From: JAHJQZ01 sp963675235
GTDB taxonomy: Bacteria > Pseudomonadota > Alphaproteobacteria > Rhizobiales > Devosiaceae
DNA length: 64,000 nucleotides
Assembly (NCBI GenBank): GCA_963675235.2
Contig: CAXXFU010000003.1
Coordinates: 1-64,000 of the forward strand
Direction of reading: 5' to 3'
Shown here: positions 32,348-41,014 of the stretch, piece after piece
Layout: every line of letters begins with the position of its first letter
Position numbering within the stretch: position 1 is the first letter of the stretch
Notes under the pieces: generated by a model
Database searches by the model: none
The model's input: only the letters and a program-made list of their open reading frames with translations
What the model was told of the DNA's origin: nothing
Translations under genes and position numbers: made by a program

Positions 32348-34548
32348 CAGTAGACATCCTCCATGAGGCGTCCGGCCCTTTTGAGCGTGGACGTCGAGAG
32401 CTTGAGCGGCGCCAGCACCTCGTCGAGGGCCTCGGCAACGCCGCGGGCCATGCCCGAGCCGCCGCAGATCAGGATACGGGCGCCGCTGGCAACGCTTTTG
32501 CGCAGGAACTCGGCATCGGCGCGCACTTCGTCCTGGACGTAACGGTGGGTGACGGCGCGCGAGAAGACGATACGCGCGCCGGTCAAACGGCCGTCCCTGC
32601 GGAAGCCGACGAGTTCGTCGTGGAACAGGAAGTCCGAGGACGGATCGCGTCCGCCCCAGTAGAGATATGCCGGGCGGCGACCGTGATTGGCCCGCAAATG
32701 CCCGACGAACGGGGCAATGCCGGTACCGGCGCCGATCAGGATCAGCGGCTTGGTGCCGCGTGGCGCCCGGAAGGCTAGATTGGGCTTGAGAAAGGCACCG
32801 ATTTCATCGCCCGGCTGCAACTCGCACAAATAGGTGGAACACGCGCCGCCCGGCTGCTTGGAGACGCAGATCTCGAGGAACCCGTCGCGGGCGGACGAAG
32901 CCAGCGAATAGTAGCGCGGGATGGTCGAGCCCGGCGGCGCGATGCCGACGAGATCGCCTGCCTCGTAGGCGGGGTCCAACCCGAGCCGGGCGCGCCAGGA
33001 GCGGGCGCTGGCCGGCCGAAAGCGCAGGATCGAGCGCGGCGTCTGATAATCCTGGCCGAAATCGCGCCGGGATTCGAGGACAAAGCCATGCAGCTTCGGC
33101 AGCTCGGCTTCGTGCCTGAGCACCAGCCTGTGGTTGAGCGCCAGTCCGAGGGCATCGCCCCATTCCCCGAAACTCTGGGCCGACTGGCGATTGATGGTGG
33201 CGTAATCGACCAGAGGGACAAGTCCTTTGTCGCCGAGCGCCTTTGCGACCGTGTTGGCGTAGCCGCAGTAATCGGCAAACGACCGATCACCGAAACCGAG
33301 CACGGCGGTCCGCAGCTGCTCGGGCAACTCGAAATGTTCGAGCCTCGCCAGGAACCGCTTGGCGCTTGCCGGCGCGTCGCCGTCGCCATAAGTGGCGGTC
33401 ATGACGATGAGCTGTCTTGCCGAACGGTAATGGCGCTTGAGATCGTTCATCGCCGCGACGTGGACGGACACGCCCTTGCCGGTCAGCTCGGCGTGAAGCG
33501 TTTTGGCAAAACCCCAGGTGGAATTGCCCTCCGAGCCGACGAGGATGACGGTTTCGGCGTCCTGCGCCCGGCCATTGCCGTGGATGCGCACGCTGTTGCG
33601 CCAGCGCCCCAGCCACATGACAAGGCCGGTGACGAACAGGACCGGAATGGTCAGGGCCCCGGCGCCGAGCAGCAGCGCATACCACCAGACGCCCTGGCCG
33701 GTGTGGAGGGTGTAGATCAGCTGGTAGAAATCCTGCCACAGCGTATTGGGCGTGAATGCGAGCATCGTACCGGTCGTCTGGTCGATAGAGCCGGAGCCCG
33801 AAGCGGTGGTCAGGGTGAACACGTCGGCCGGATCGCCGGCGACTGGGAAGACGAGTTCGCGGAAGCTGTTGAGCGAGACGCCCTGAAGAGCCGGCATATC
33901 GGCTGTCGCCATGATGGTCGTGCCACTCGATTGCGGCGGGAAGGAGAAACCCGTGTCACTTGCACCGACAAGACCAAAATAGCTGAGCGTCATCCAAAGG
34001 CCGGTAACAGACAGCACGGTCAGGATCATGACGCCGATGCGCGACAGCTCGACATGAAGACGCTGATTGAGCGTGCCTCTGGCGCCCGAGAAGAATTTTC
34101 GCCAGCCGCCGAGCCTTCTGGCGAGAAGGAAGACACCGCCGACGCTCACAACCACCAGCGCCGCAGCGGCGACGCCGGCGAGAACACGGCCGGCATCGCC
34201 CAACAGGAAGGCGCGGTGCAGTTCGGTAAAGAACTGGAAGAAGGCGGAGGGCTGGTAGGCGCCAAGGCTCTGGCCGCTGGCATCAACGAGGTCGGCGGCC
34301 GGGCCGTTTGCGCTCATGTGATAGGCGACGATCTTGCCGCTGGCGAGACGGACGATGCGCTGCACGCCTTCGATATCGGCGGCGACGCCCGCGGCGAGAT
34401 CAGCGAGGCTGGAGGTATCGGTCGCGCCCGACTGGGCCGTTGCCGCGCCGAAAACCGGCTCGAGGGAGAGGATAGCGCCGGTCAGCGCCATGAATGCGAC
34501 CAGAGCACCGGCAATCAGCGCCGGCCAGGCGTGCAGCTTGCGCAACAT
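32347..34548 (-). CDS. PepSY-TM / flavodoxin / ferredoxin-NADP reductase fusion (transmembrane flavoreductase)
   Basis: A 733-residue inner-membrane protein. The N-terminal PepSY-TM part has four helices (about 7-29, 121-144, 171-193, 288-314) with histidines at their edges (H6, H111, H282) that could bind haem. A cytosolic flavodoxin domain (about 333-475; TATYGDGDAP, GFGDRSFADYCG) and a sulfite-reductase-like FAD/NAD(P)H module (about 485-733; RYYSLAS at 545-551, GAGTGIAPF at 606-614, CGGSGMARGV) follow. It should take electrons from NAD(P)H through FAD and FMN across the membrane. Similar proteins are annotated as iron-uptake flavoproteins. Gene order DUF2271 - this - apbE suggests it feeds a flavinylated periplasmic acceptor. 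Confidence 0.9.
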   Translation of the reverse strand: MLRKLHAWPALIAGALVAFMALTGAILSLEPVFGAATAQSGATDTSSLADLAAGVAADIEGVQRIVRLASGKIVAYHMSANGPAADLVDASGQSLGAYQPSAFFQFFTELHRAFLLGDAGRVLAGVAAAALVVVSVGGVFLLARRLGGWRKFFSGARGTLNQRLHVELSRIGVMILTVLSVTGLWMTLSYFGLVGASDTGFSFPPQSSGTTIMATADMPALQGVSLNSFRELVFPVAGDPADVFTLTTASGSGSIDQTTGTMLAFTPNTLWQDFYQLIYTLHTGQGVWWYALLLGAGALTIPVLFVTGLVMWLGRWRNSVRIHGNGRAQDAETVILVGSEGNSTWGFAKTLHAELTGKGVSVHVAAMNDLKRHYRSARQLIVMTATYGDGDAPASAKRFLARLEHFELPEQLRTAVLGFGDRSFADYCGYANTVAKALGDKGLVPLVDYATINRQSAQSFGEWGDALGLALNHRLVLRHEAELPKLHGFVLESRRDFGQDYQTPRSILRFRPASARSWRARLGLDPAYEAGDLVGIAPPGSTIPRYYSLASSARDGFLEICVSKQPGGACSTYLCELQPGDEIGAFLKPNLAFRAPRGTKPLILIGAGTGIAPFVGHLRANHGRRPAYLYWGGRDPSSDFLFHDELVGFRRDGRLTGARIVFSRAVTHRYVQDEVRADAEFLRKSVASGARILICGGSGMARGVAEALDEVLAPLKLSTSTLKRAGRLMEDVY

Positions 34549-34567
34549 GGACAGATTTCCTTGCCGA

Positions 34568-35035
34568 TTACATCGAAACGGTCAGGCGGTCGACGAAACG
34601 CTGCCCCGTGGCGCTGCCACCCCCCGTCTGCAATGGCACCACCGCATCGGCGGTGTAGTCGCCCCAGTGTTCGACAGCAGTGTCAACGACGATAGAGTAG
34701 CCAGCGTCGATCAGGGCGTCGGAGACATTGGAGCTGATCCTCAGCGAGCTGCCGGCGCCGACGCTGGCGCCGGAAATGCCGTCGACGGAGCTTTCGCCGG
34801 CGCCGGTGAAGCCACGGACCCAGCCACGCAGGGACCTGAGGTAGCGGGTGTGGCGGCCGGCGACCCAGAGGGTCGAGTCATAGGTGCCGTTTTGATCGAC
34901 GAGGTAGACGGCGAGATAGGCGGCAGGGCCGGAATAGGGGGTGAGGTCGACCTGAACGGTGACGTCCGCGGCCTCGGCCACAGTCGGCGCAACAAGGGCC
35001 GTGCTCATCAAAAGGACTAGGGCGAGTTTTTTCAC
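34568..35035 (-). CDS. DUF2271 periplasmic protein with a flavinylation-like motif
   Basis: A 155-residue exported protein with a signal peptide (residues 1-23, VKKLALVLLM...AEA). The mature part is the DUF2271 domain (beta-rich; VQVDLTPYSGPAAYLAVYLVD, STLWVAGRHTRYLRSLRGW). Residues 85-91 read DGISGAS, matching the D-x-x-S/T-G-A-T/S motif that ApbE modifies in NqrC and RnfG, so Ser91 is a candidate for covalent FMN. GTG 35035 is chosen because it starts the signal peptide; the longer frame to 35083 adds 16 unlikely residues. It lies 19 bp upstream of the transmembrane reductase gene. Confidence 0.85.
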   Translation of the reverse strand: MKKLALVLLMSTALVAPTVAEAADVTVQVDLTPYSGPAAYLAVYLVDQNGTYDSTLWVAGRHTRYLRSLRGWVRGFTGAGESSVDGISGASVGAGSSLRISSNVSDALIDAGYSIVVDTAVEHWGDYTADAVVPLQTGGGSATGQRFVDRLTVSM

Positions 35036-35178
35036 TTCAGTGATCCCGAACTTGTTTTGTTCGGCGTCACATGCGGCTTTCAACCTGACAGGAGACTGAA
35101 ATCAAAGTGAAAATGCTGTAATGTTGGCGTCAGGTTTCGGACAGGTTTGCCACATTTGGCGACGTCCGCCAGCCGCAC

Positions 35179-35805
35179 TCAAGCCGTTTTCTGCTCTTTT
35201 GGCGGCGCTGCGTCGTTGTCGAGCATCGGCTCCATGCCCTCGGCGCCAAACACGGCATCGAGGAACAGCCGGCCCTCAAAGGCAGCGACGATGTTGACGG
35301 CATGGATCTCGGCCGCCTTGGGCACGATCTCGTATTGGTCGTAGCTGCGCTGCGCCAGGGATTTGAGCAATCTGGCGTAATAGGTGCGGATTTCGTCGCG
35401 GAAATCGTCGAGCCGGGAAAACGCCTCGAAAAACAGGGCGAAATAGCGGGCCATGTCGATGCCCGCCGCCTTGACCGCCCCGGGCAGCTCCTCATAGGCG
35501 TCGGCGAGCAGCTCGCGGCTCTGGCGCACGCCCTGGCCACCAAAATGCTCGAAATCGAAGCGGCGCACCGGATTGAGGAAAAAGCTCTCGACCACTTCGC
35601 GGTAAAGCGCGTCCTTGGAGGCGAAGTAGTGGTAGAAGGCGCCCTTGGATAGCCCGGTCGCCTTGAGAATCTGGCTCAGGCCGGTGCCGTCGAAACCGTG
35701 TTGCAGGAACAGCTGGAAACTCGCCGCAACGATGCGGTCGCGCGTCGTGGCGTGCGGGGCCGCGTCCTTGCCTTCGGCGGCGTCTTCGGAGGTGTGACCG
35801 GTCAT
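35179..35805 (-). CDS. TetR family transcriptional regulator (AcrR type)
   Basis: A 208-residue repressor with the N-terminal helix-turn-helix at about residues 22-68 (RIVAASFQLFLQHGFDGTGLSQILKATG then GAFYHYFASKDALY) and a TetR_C-type ligand domain. A perfect 16-bp palindrome 22 bp upstream of its start is surely its operator. It sits between the flavin cassette (144 bp downstream, same strand) and the FAD/Fe-S dehydrogenase gene (upstream, same strand); it may control either, but only self-control is directly suggested by operator placement. Confidence 0.9.
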   Translation of the reverse strand: MTGHTSEDAAEGKDAAPHATTRDRIVAASFQLFLQHGFDGTGLSQILKATGLSKGAFYHYFASKDALYREVVESFFLNPVRRFDFEHFGGQGVRQSRELLADAYEELPGAVKAAGIDMARYFALFFEAFSRLDDFRDEIRTYYARLLKSLAQRSYDQYEIVPKAAEIHAVNIVAAFEGRLFLDAVFGAEGMEPMLDNDAAPPKEQKTA

Positions 35806-35826
35806 GGCGAATCACCCGGTGTCTGT

Positions 35827-35842
35827 CAGACCGATCGGTCTG
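35827..35842. promoter_or_regulatory. Perfect TetR-type palindrome upstream of tetR
   Basis: cagaccgatcggtctg is a perfect 16-bp dyad, of the AGACCGATCGGTCT kind bound by many TetR/AcrR regulators, 22 bp from the start codon of the TetR gene. Confidence 0.85.
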
Positions 35843-35923
35843 TAGCGGGTCCGGGCGTGTGCGGTCAATGCGAGGCCGCCGATACGCGGGGGAAAGCCGG
35901 CATCCACCTTTGCTCAACAGGCG

Positions 35924-38737
35924 CTAAGGCCGGCTGACATATTCGAGCGCACTGGCCAGCGAAACGAAGGGAATGCCGAGCGTGTCGGTGAGACCCATGG
36001 CGCAGGTCGAGACCGTCGTCACCCCGAGCGTGCAGGTATCGGGGATGTCGTTTTTGGCGAAACGCAGGGCATGGGCGTTGAGTTCCGGTTTGTACAGCCC
36101 CTTGTCGCCGGCAAAGCCGCAGCAGGTGACCGAGGTCAGAACCGCGATGTCCCTGGCGACGGTGCGCGCCAGCGCCTCGGTGTGCTTTTGTTCGTCCATG
36201 CGCTGGGCCGAGCAATTGTGATGCACGGCGACGACGTCCAGCGGCCGGGTGACGGTAAGGTGGGGCACCACCATGTCGAGAAGGAACTCGGCGCTGTCGC
36301 GCATCTCGCCGCCATCGCCCTGAATGTGAAGGGCGCAGGTCGACATGTCGGTCACAGAGGCAACAACCCCCGGTCCGCGCGCCATATCAAGCGTATCGGC
36401 AAGCTTGCGCCCGAGCTTCTCGGCTTCCTCGGGGAAGCCCTTTGAAGCGAAGGGCTGGCCGCAGCAGGCGCCCGAGAGCTTTTCGGGCACGACGGGCTGG
36501 TAGCCGGCGCGCACCAGCAAGGCCACCATGGCGTCGGTGACCGGCAAAAGCCCGAGATCGGTCTTCGGCGGACCGAACATGCGCGAGGCGCAGGCCGGGA
36601 AATAGAGCACGCGGCCGCGCGTCGCCGCGGTCTCGATGGTTTTCGGCTTGCCTGGGCCCGGCCGCATCGACCTGCCCGGGCGCGGCAGCTTGCCTTTCGA
36701 CCAAGAATTGAGGGCGCCGGCGACGGAATCGACCGCCGTGTTGCCGATGGCGCTGCGGGCCAGGGTCTGGGCGCCGGCGGCAAGCCCGAAGCCAGTCTCG
36801 ATGGCGCCGGTCGCCGAAGCGGCCAGCGCCGCGACCCGGTCGGCGGTGTTGCCGCGTCTGTCGGCGCGTTTGCCCATGATCATCGTGCCGGTCTCGATGC
36901 CGACCGGGCATCTGAGCGAACACAGATTGCAGGCGGCGCAGGTGTCCATGCCGGCGTGAACGAAGCCGTCGGCAAGCGCCTCCATCAGGTCCATGGCGCC
37001 GCCGGCCTTTTCGAGACGGGCCTGTTCGCGCGTCACGGCGATGCGCTGGCGCGGCGTCAGGGTCAGTCCGGCCGAAGGGCAGGCTGGCTCGCAAAAGCCG
37101 CATTCGATGCACAGGTCAATGAGGTCGTCGGCTTCGCCCATCGACTTGAGATTCTTGACGTGAATCTGATCGTCCTCGTTGAGGATGATGCCCGGATTGA
37201 GCCGGCGGTCCGGATCGAACAGCGTCTTGACGCGTTCCATGATCGCGTAAGCCTTCTTGCCCCATTCCAGCTCGACATAGGGGGCAACGGCGCGGCCGGT
37301 GCCGTGCTCGGCCTTGAGCGAACCGCCGAGTTCCACGGCAATCAGACCGGCGAGCGCGTCGCAGAAAGTGTCGAACTTTTCCGCGGCGCCGGGGCGGGAG
37401 AAATTCTCGGCCATCTGGAAATGAAGGTTCCCGGCCAGAGCGTGTCCGAAAATGATGGCGTCCTCGTAGCCGTGATCGTCGAGCAGGCGGCGCAGCTTGC
37501 CGACGACTTCGGGCAGGCGGTCGATCGGCACCGCCACGTCCTCGGTCAGCATTGTCGTGCCCTTGTCGCGGCTGGCGCCGGCCGAGGCGAACAAGCCCTT
37601 GCGGATATCCCAAAGGGCGATCTGCTGGTCAAGATCGGTGGTGAACAGGATCTCGCTCAGCGGCCCGACCTCGGCCATGGCCTTTGTCGCCTTGTCGACC
37701 TCGCCGGCAAGCCCTTCGGCGCTATCGGACATGATTTCGACCAGAACGGCCGGCGAGGTTTCGGTCAGGAACGGCAGATAGGGCGCCAGCGCCGGCTTGT
37801 CCTCGACTGTCTTGAGCGCCCGCCTTTCCATGAATTCGGCCGCCGAGACGCCGACATGGGCGAGCGAGCGAATGGCTTCGGCTGTCTTTTCCGCTGTCTC
37901 GTAAGGCACGATCGTCGTCGCCTTGTGCGGGTGATCGGGCACGGTGTCATAGGTGACTTCGGAGACAAAGCCGAGCGTGCCTTCCGAGCCGACCATCAGG
38001 TGGATCAGGATATCGATCGGATCGGTGAAATCGACGAGCGCATTGAGCGAATAGCCGACAGTGTTCTTGATGGAGTATTTGCGCCGGATCAGGTCGACCA
38101 GCTCGTTGTCGGACCGCACCTCTTCGCTCAGATCGATCAGTCCGGCAGCCAAGTCGGGCCGGGCCCTCAGAAAGGCTTCGCGCGAGGCCGGATCGCCGCT
38201 GTCGAGCAGCGTGCCGTCCTTCAGCATAAGGCGGAGGCGCGTCATGGTGTGGTATGTGTTCTGCACCACACCGCAGCACATGCCCGAGGAATTGTTGTTG
38301 ACCACGCCGCCGATCTTGGCAGTGGCCTGGCTGGCCGGATCGGGGCCGAGCCGGCGGTTGAAGGGTCTGAGCGCGCTGTTGGCGACGGCGACGATTGTCG
38401 CCGGGCCGAGCGTCACCTTGTTGCCGTCCTCGGCGATATCGATCCGGCGCCAGCCGTCGCCGAGCACGCACAACAGGCCATCGGTCACCGCCTGGCCGGA
38501 TAGCGAGGTGCCGGCGGCGCGGAAGGTCAGGTTGAGATCCTCGGCCTCGGCGGCGGCAAGAACGGCGGCGACCTCCTTTTCGGTCTCGACCAGAACGACG
38601 ATCGCCGGCACCAGTCGGTAGAAGCTCGCGTCGCCCGAATAGGCGTAGGTGTACAAAGGATCGGTCTTGATCCGGTTGTCCGGGATCGCGCCCCTGAGGC
38701 GATCGGCAACCCTCAGGCCCTTCTGCTTCTTGTCCAC
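35924..38737 (-). CDS. FAD-linked and [4Fe-4S] 2-hydroxyacid dehydrogenase (D-lactate dehydrogenase type)
   Basis: A 937-residue peripheral membrane oxidoreductase fusing a GlcD/D-LDH-like flavoprotein to a GlcF/LldE-like iron-sulfur part. Order: FAD_binding_4 domain (about 35-215; FRAAGTSLSGQAV, VNNNSSGMC), FAD-oxidase C domain (to about 510; LKAEHGTGRAVAP), two 4Fe-4S motifs (CIECGFCEPACP near 541-552; CAACNLCSLRCP near 597-608) and two cysteine-rich CCG domains (GACCGQPF, VTCCGFAGDKG). It probably oxidises D-lactate or a similar 2-hydroxyacid and passes electrons to quinone. GTG 38737 is chosen for its GGAGGG site and conserved VDKKQKG start. The substrate is not certain. Confidence 0.9.
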   Translation of the reverse strand: MDKKQKGLRVADRLRGAIPDNRIKTDPLYTYAYSGDASFYRLVPAIVVLVETEKEVAAVLAAAEAEDLNLTFRAAGTSLSGQAVTDGLLCVLGDGWRRIDIAEDGNKVTLGPATIVAVANSALRPFNRRLGPDPASQATAKIGGVVNNNSSGMCCGVVQNTYHTMTRLRLMLKDGTLLDSGDPASREAFLRARPDLAAGLIDLSEEVRSDNELVDLIRRKYSIKNTVGYSLNALVDFTDPIDILIHLMVGSEGTLGFVSEVTYDTVPDHPHKATTIVPYETAEKTAEAIRSLAHVGVSAAEFMERRALKTVEDKPALAPYLPFLTETSPAVLVEIMSDSAEGLAGEVDKATKAMAEVGPLSEILFTTDLDQQIALWDIRKGLFASAGASRDKGTTMLTEDVAVPIDRLPEVVGKLRRLLDDHGYEDAIIFGHALAGNLHFQMAENFSRPGAAEKFDTFCDALAGLIAVELGGSLKAEHGTGRAVAPYVELEWGKKAYAIMERVKTLFDPDRRLNPGIILNEDDQIHVKNLKSMGEADDLIDLCIECGFCEPACPSAGLTLTPRQRIAVTREQARLEKAGGAMDLMEALADGFVHAGMDTCAACNLCSLRCPVGIETGTMIMGKRADRRGNTADRVAALAASATGAIETGFGLAAGAQTLARSAIGNTAVDSVAGALNSWSKGKLPRPGRSMRPGPGKPKTIETAATRGRVLYFPACASRMFGPPKTDLGLLPVTDAMVALLVRAGYQPVVPEKLSGACCGQPFASKGFPEEAEKLGRKLADTLDMARGPGVVASVTDMSTCALHIQGDGGEMRDSAEFLLDMVVPHLTVTRPLDVVAVHHNCSAQRMDEQKHTEALARTVARDIAVLTSVTCCGFAGDKGLYKPELNAHALRFAKNDIPDTCTLGVTTVSTCAMGLTDTLGIPFVSLASALEYVSRP

Positions 38738-38968
38738 CGCGCCCTCCCCTCGGCACTCCGACTGTCGCATGGATTTGTGTGAGCAATGCCCGGCGAAAGC
38801 AAGACCGGGGTGCGACAACCTGTATGGCTGTTCGCGGCGCACGCGCTGGCCCGGTCGGACGCGGCCCGCCTGCCGGACGCGGATTGCCCGAGCGTGCGGA
38901 TCGTTCAGGCGCTTGATGGTCGGAAAGGTGGCCCGACGCTGCATATTCAGGCGCGTCGGGCCTGTCCC

Positions 38969-39949
38969 TTACTCGAACCCGACCGGTTCGAGCGGCTGAT
39001 AGGGCGCTTCGAGCGCGGCGATCTCGTCGGCTTCGAGCCTGACGTCGAGGGCGGCGATCGAATCGGCAAGCTGTTCGGCGCTTGTCGCCCCGACGATCGG
39101 GGCGGTGATGACCGGCTTGGCCAAGAGCCAGGCCAGGGCGATCTGCGCCATCGGCAAAGAGCGGCGCGAAGCGAAATCGGCAACGGTGTCGACGATCTGC
39201 CTGGACGCCTCCTCGCCCTTTGAATAAAGCGCGCCGGCATAGGAATCGGTGCGGGAGCGCCTGGTGTCGGAACCCCAGGGCCGGGCCAGCCGTCCGCGCG
39301 CCAGCGGCGACCACGGGATGACGCCGATGCCTTCCTCGTGGCACAGCGGCAGCATCTCGCGCTCTTCCTCGCGATGCAGCAGGTTGACGTGGTTCTGCAT
39401 CGAGACGAACGGCGCCCAGCCCTTCATGCGCTGGGTCATGATCATTTTCATGAACTGGTAGGCGAACATCGAGGAGGCGCCGAGATAGCGCACCTTGCCG
39501 GCGCGCACGACATCATTGAGCGCGTCGAGCGTTTCCTCGATCGGCGTGTTCGGATCGAACCGATGGATCTGGTAGAGATCGACATAGTCGGTGCCCAGCC
39601 GTTTCAGGCTTTCGTCGATCTCGTGCATGATCGCCTTGCGCGACTGGCCCATGCCATTGGGTCCGAGGCGCATGCGATGATGCACCTTGGTGGCGAGCAC
39701 GACGTCCTCGCGCCGGACCATCGACCACAAGAGCTTGCCGGTGATGGTCTCCGAGGTGCCGCCCGAATACATGTTGGCGGTGTCGAAGAAATTGATGCCG
39801 GCATCGAGCGCCTGCCGGATGATGGGTTTCGATTTTTCTTCATCGAGCGCCCAGGGCCGCTGGCCCTCCGCGACGTCACCGAAGGCCATGCAGCCGAGAC
39901 ACAGGCGCGAGACCTCGAGCCCGGTCTTGCCCAAACGTGTGTAGTGCAT
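38969..39949 (-). CDS. Aldo/keto reductase
   Basis: A 326-residue NADPH-dependent TIM-barrel reductase of the voltage-channel-beta-subunit/YajO-like group. Catalytic residues are visible: Asp and Tyr in FFDTANMYSGG (about 53-63), Lys in VLATKVHHRM and His in YQIHRFDP. The cofactor end GATSAEQLADSIAAL is typical. It acts on aldehydes or ketones; the natural substrate is unknown. It is divergent from an AEC transporter gene and lies 231 bp upstream of the FAD/Fe-S dehydrogenase on the same strand. Confidence 0.93.
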   Translation of the reverse strand: MHYTRLGKTGLEVSRLCLGCMAFGDVAEGQRPWALDEEKSKPIIRQALDAGINFFDTANMYSGGTSETITGKLLWSMVRREDVVLATKVHHRMRLGPNGMGQSRKAIMHEIDESLKRLGTDYVDLYQIHRFDPNTPIEETLDALNDVVRAGKVRYLGASSMFAYQFMKMIMTQRMKGWAPFVSMQNHVNLLHREEEREMLPLCHEEGIGVIPWSPLARGRLARPWGSDTRRSRTDSYAGALYSKGEEASRQIVDTVADFASRRSLPMAQIALAWLLAKPVITAPIVGATSAEQLADSIAALDVRLEADEIAALEAPYQPLEPVGFE

Positions 39950-40090
39950 GCTGATCTCCCCATATTCGCCGACGCGCGGATGATAGTCAGGACACTGGCG
40001 GGAACAAGGCCAATTGCGTCAAAAACCATCATCGACAGCCTTCTCGAAGCGGCGCAGGCTGGTGGCAAAACCAGGACCACTCCTGAACAG

Positions 40091-41014
40091 ATGCTCGACG
40101 CCCTTTTCAACTCGGTGCTGCCGGTGTTCGCCATCGTCGGCATCGCCATCGGCCTTGCCCGCGCCGGCGTTTTCGACGTCTCGGTGGCGCAGGTCGTCAA
40201 CAAATACCTGTTCCATATCGGCCTGCCCGTCCTGATGTTCGGGCTTCTGGCCCGCAGCGATATCACTGGTTACGACTGGGCCCTGCTCGGCGGCTATTTC
40301 GGCATCGAAGCCACAGTCTATCTCGCCGCTTTCCTGATTTTCCGCTTCTGGTTCAAGCGTCCCGCCGCCGAGGCCGTCATCCTCGGCATGGGGGCGTTCT
40401 TCGCCAATCACCTGATGTATGTCCTGCCGATCGCCATTGCCGAATATGGCGAACCGATCGGTCTGAAGATCATCACCCTGGTGACGCTCGACGCCGTCGT
40501 CTTCTATATCGGCTCGATGATCCTGCTCGAGATCCTGACCGGACAGGAGAACGGCGCAGGCGCTGCCGCCATTGCCAGAAAGATCGCCAGCAACCCGCAG
40601 ATCGTCGCGGTGGTGCTCGGCCTCATCGCTTCCGCCATACGCCTGCCGATGGCCAATGGCATTGGCGTGTTCGCCACTTTCGTCGGCAATTCGGCGGCGC
40701 CCCTGTCCCTGTTCGCCCTCGGCCTGATCGTTTCCGAACAAAGGATCGGCGGCCGGCAGGCAGTGCCCTGGGCGCTGGTCGGCTTCAACATCGTCGCCAT
40801 GCCGGCGATCGGCTATCTGGTCTTTGTGGTCGGGCTCGGCTTCGATATCGCGCGTGCGGCGCCGGCCGTGCTGGTCATGGCAGGCCCGGTCGGGTTGATG
40901 GCCTTCGTGCTGGCACTGCAATACCGCCAGCCGACCGGAGAGATCGCCAGGGCCGTACTGATCTCCACGGTGCTGTCGGTGATCACCGTGGCCATTGCCC
41001 TGCAGATCGTGTGA
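40091..41014 (+). CDS. AEC (auxin efflux carrier) family transporter
   Basis: A 307-residue inner-membrane carrier with about ten helices. The typical start LFNSVLPVFAIVGIAIGLARAG, the N-terminal repeat ending FHIGLPVLMFGLL, FFANHLMYVLPIAI and the C-terminal repeat with ATFVGNSAAPLSLFALGLIV are family hallmarks. Bacterial AEC proteins carry malate, malonate or other organic acids rather than auxin. The nearby lactate-dehydrogenase-type gene makes a small organic acid a sensible guess (inference). ATG 40091 is chosen over the much longer open frame because conserved sequence begins there. Confidence 0.9.
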   Translation: MLDALFNSVLPVFAIVGIAIGLARAGVFDVSVAQVVNKYLFHIGLPVLMFGLLARSDITGYDWALLGGYFGIEATVYLAAFLIFRFWFKRPAAEAVILGMGAFFANHLMYVLPIAIAEYGEPIGLKIITLVTLDAVVFYIGSMILLEILTGQENGAGAAAIARKIASNPQIVAVVLGLIASAIRLPMANGIGVFATFVGNSAAPLSLFALGLIVSEQRIGGRQAVPWALVGFNIVAMPAIGYLVFVVGLGFDIARAAPAVLVMAGPVGLMAFVLALQYRQPTGEIARAVLISTVLSVITVAIALQIV

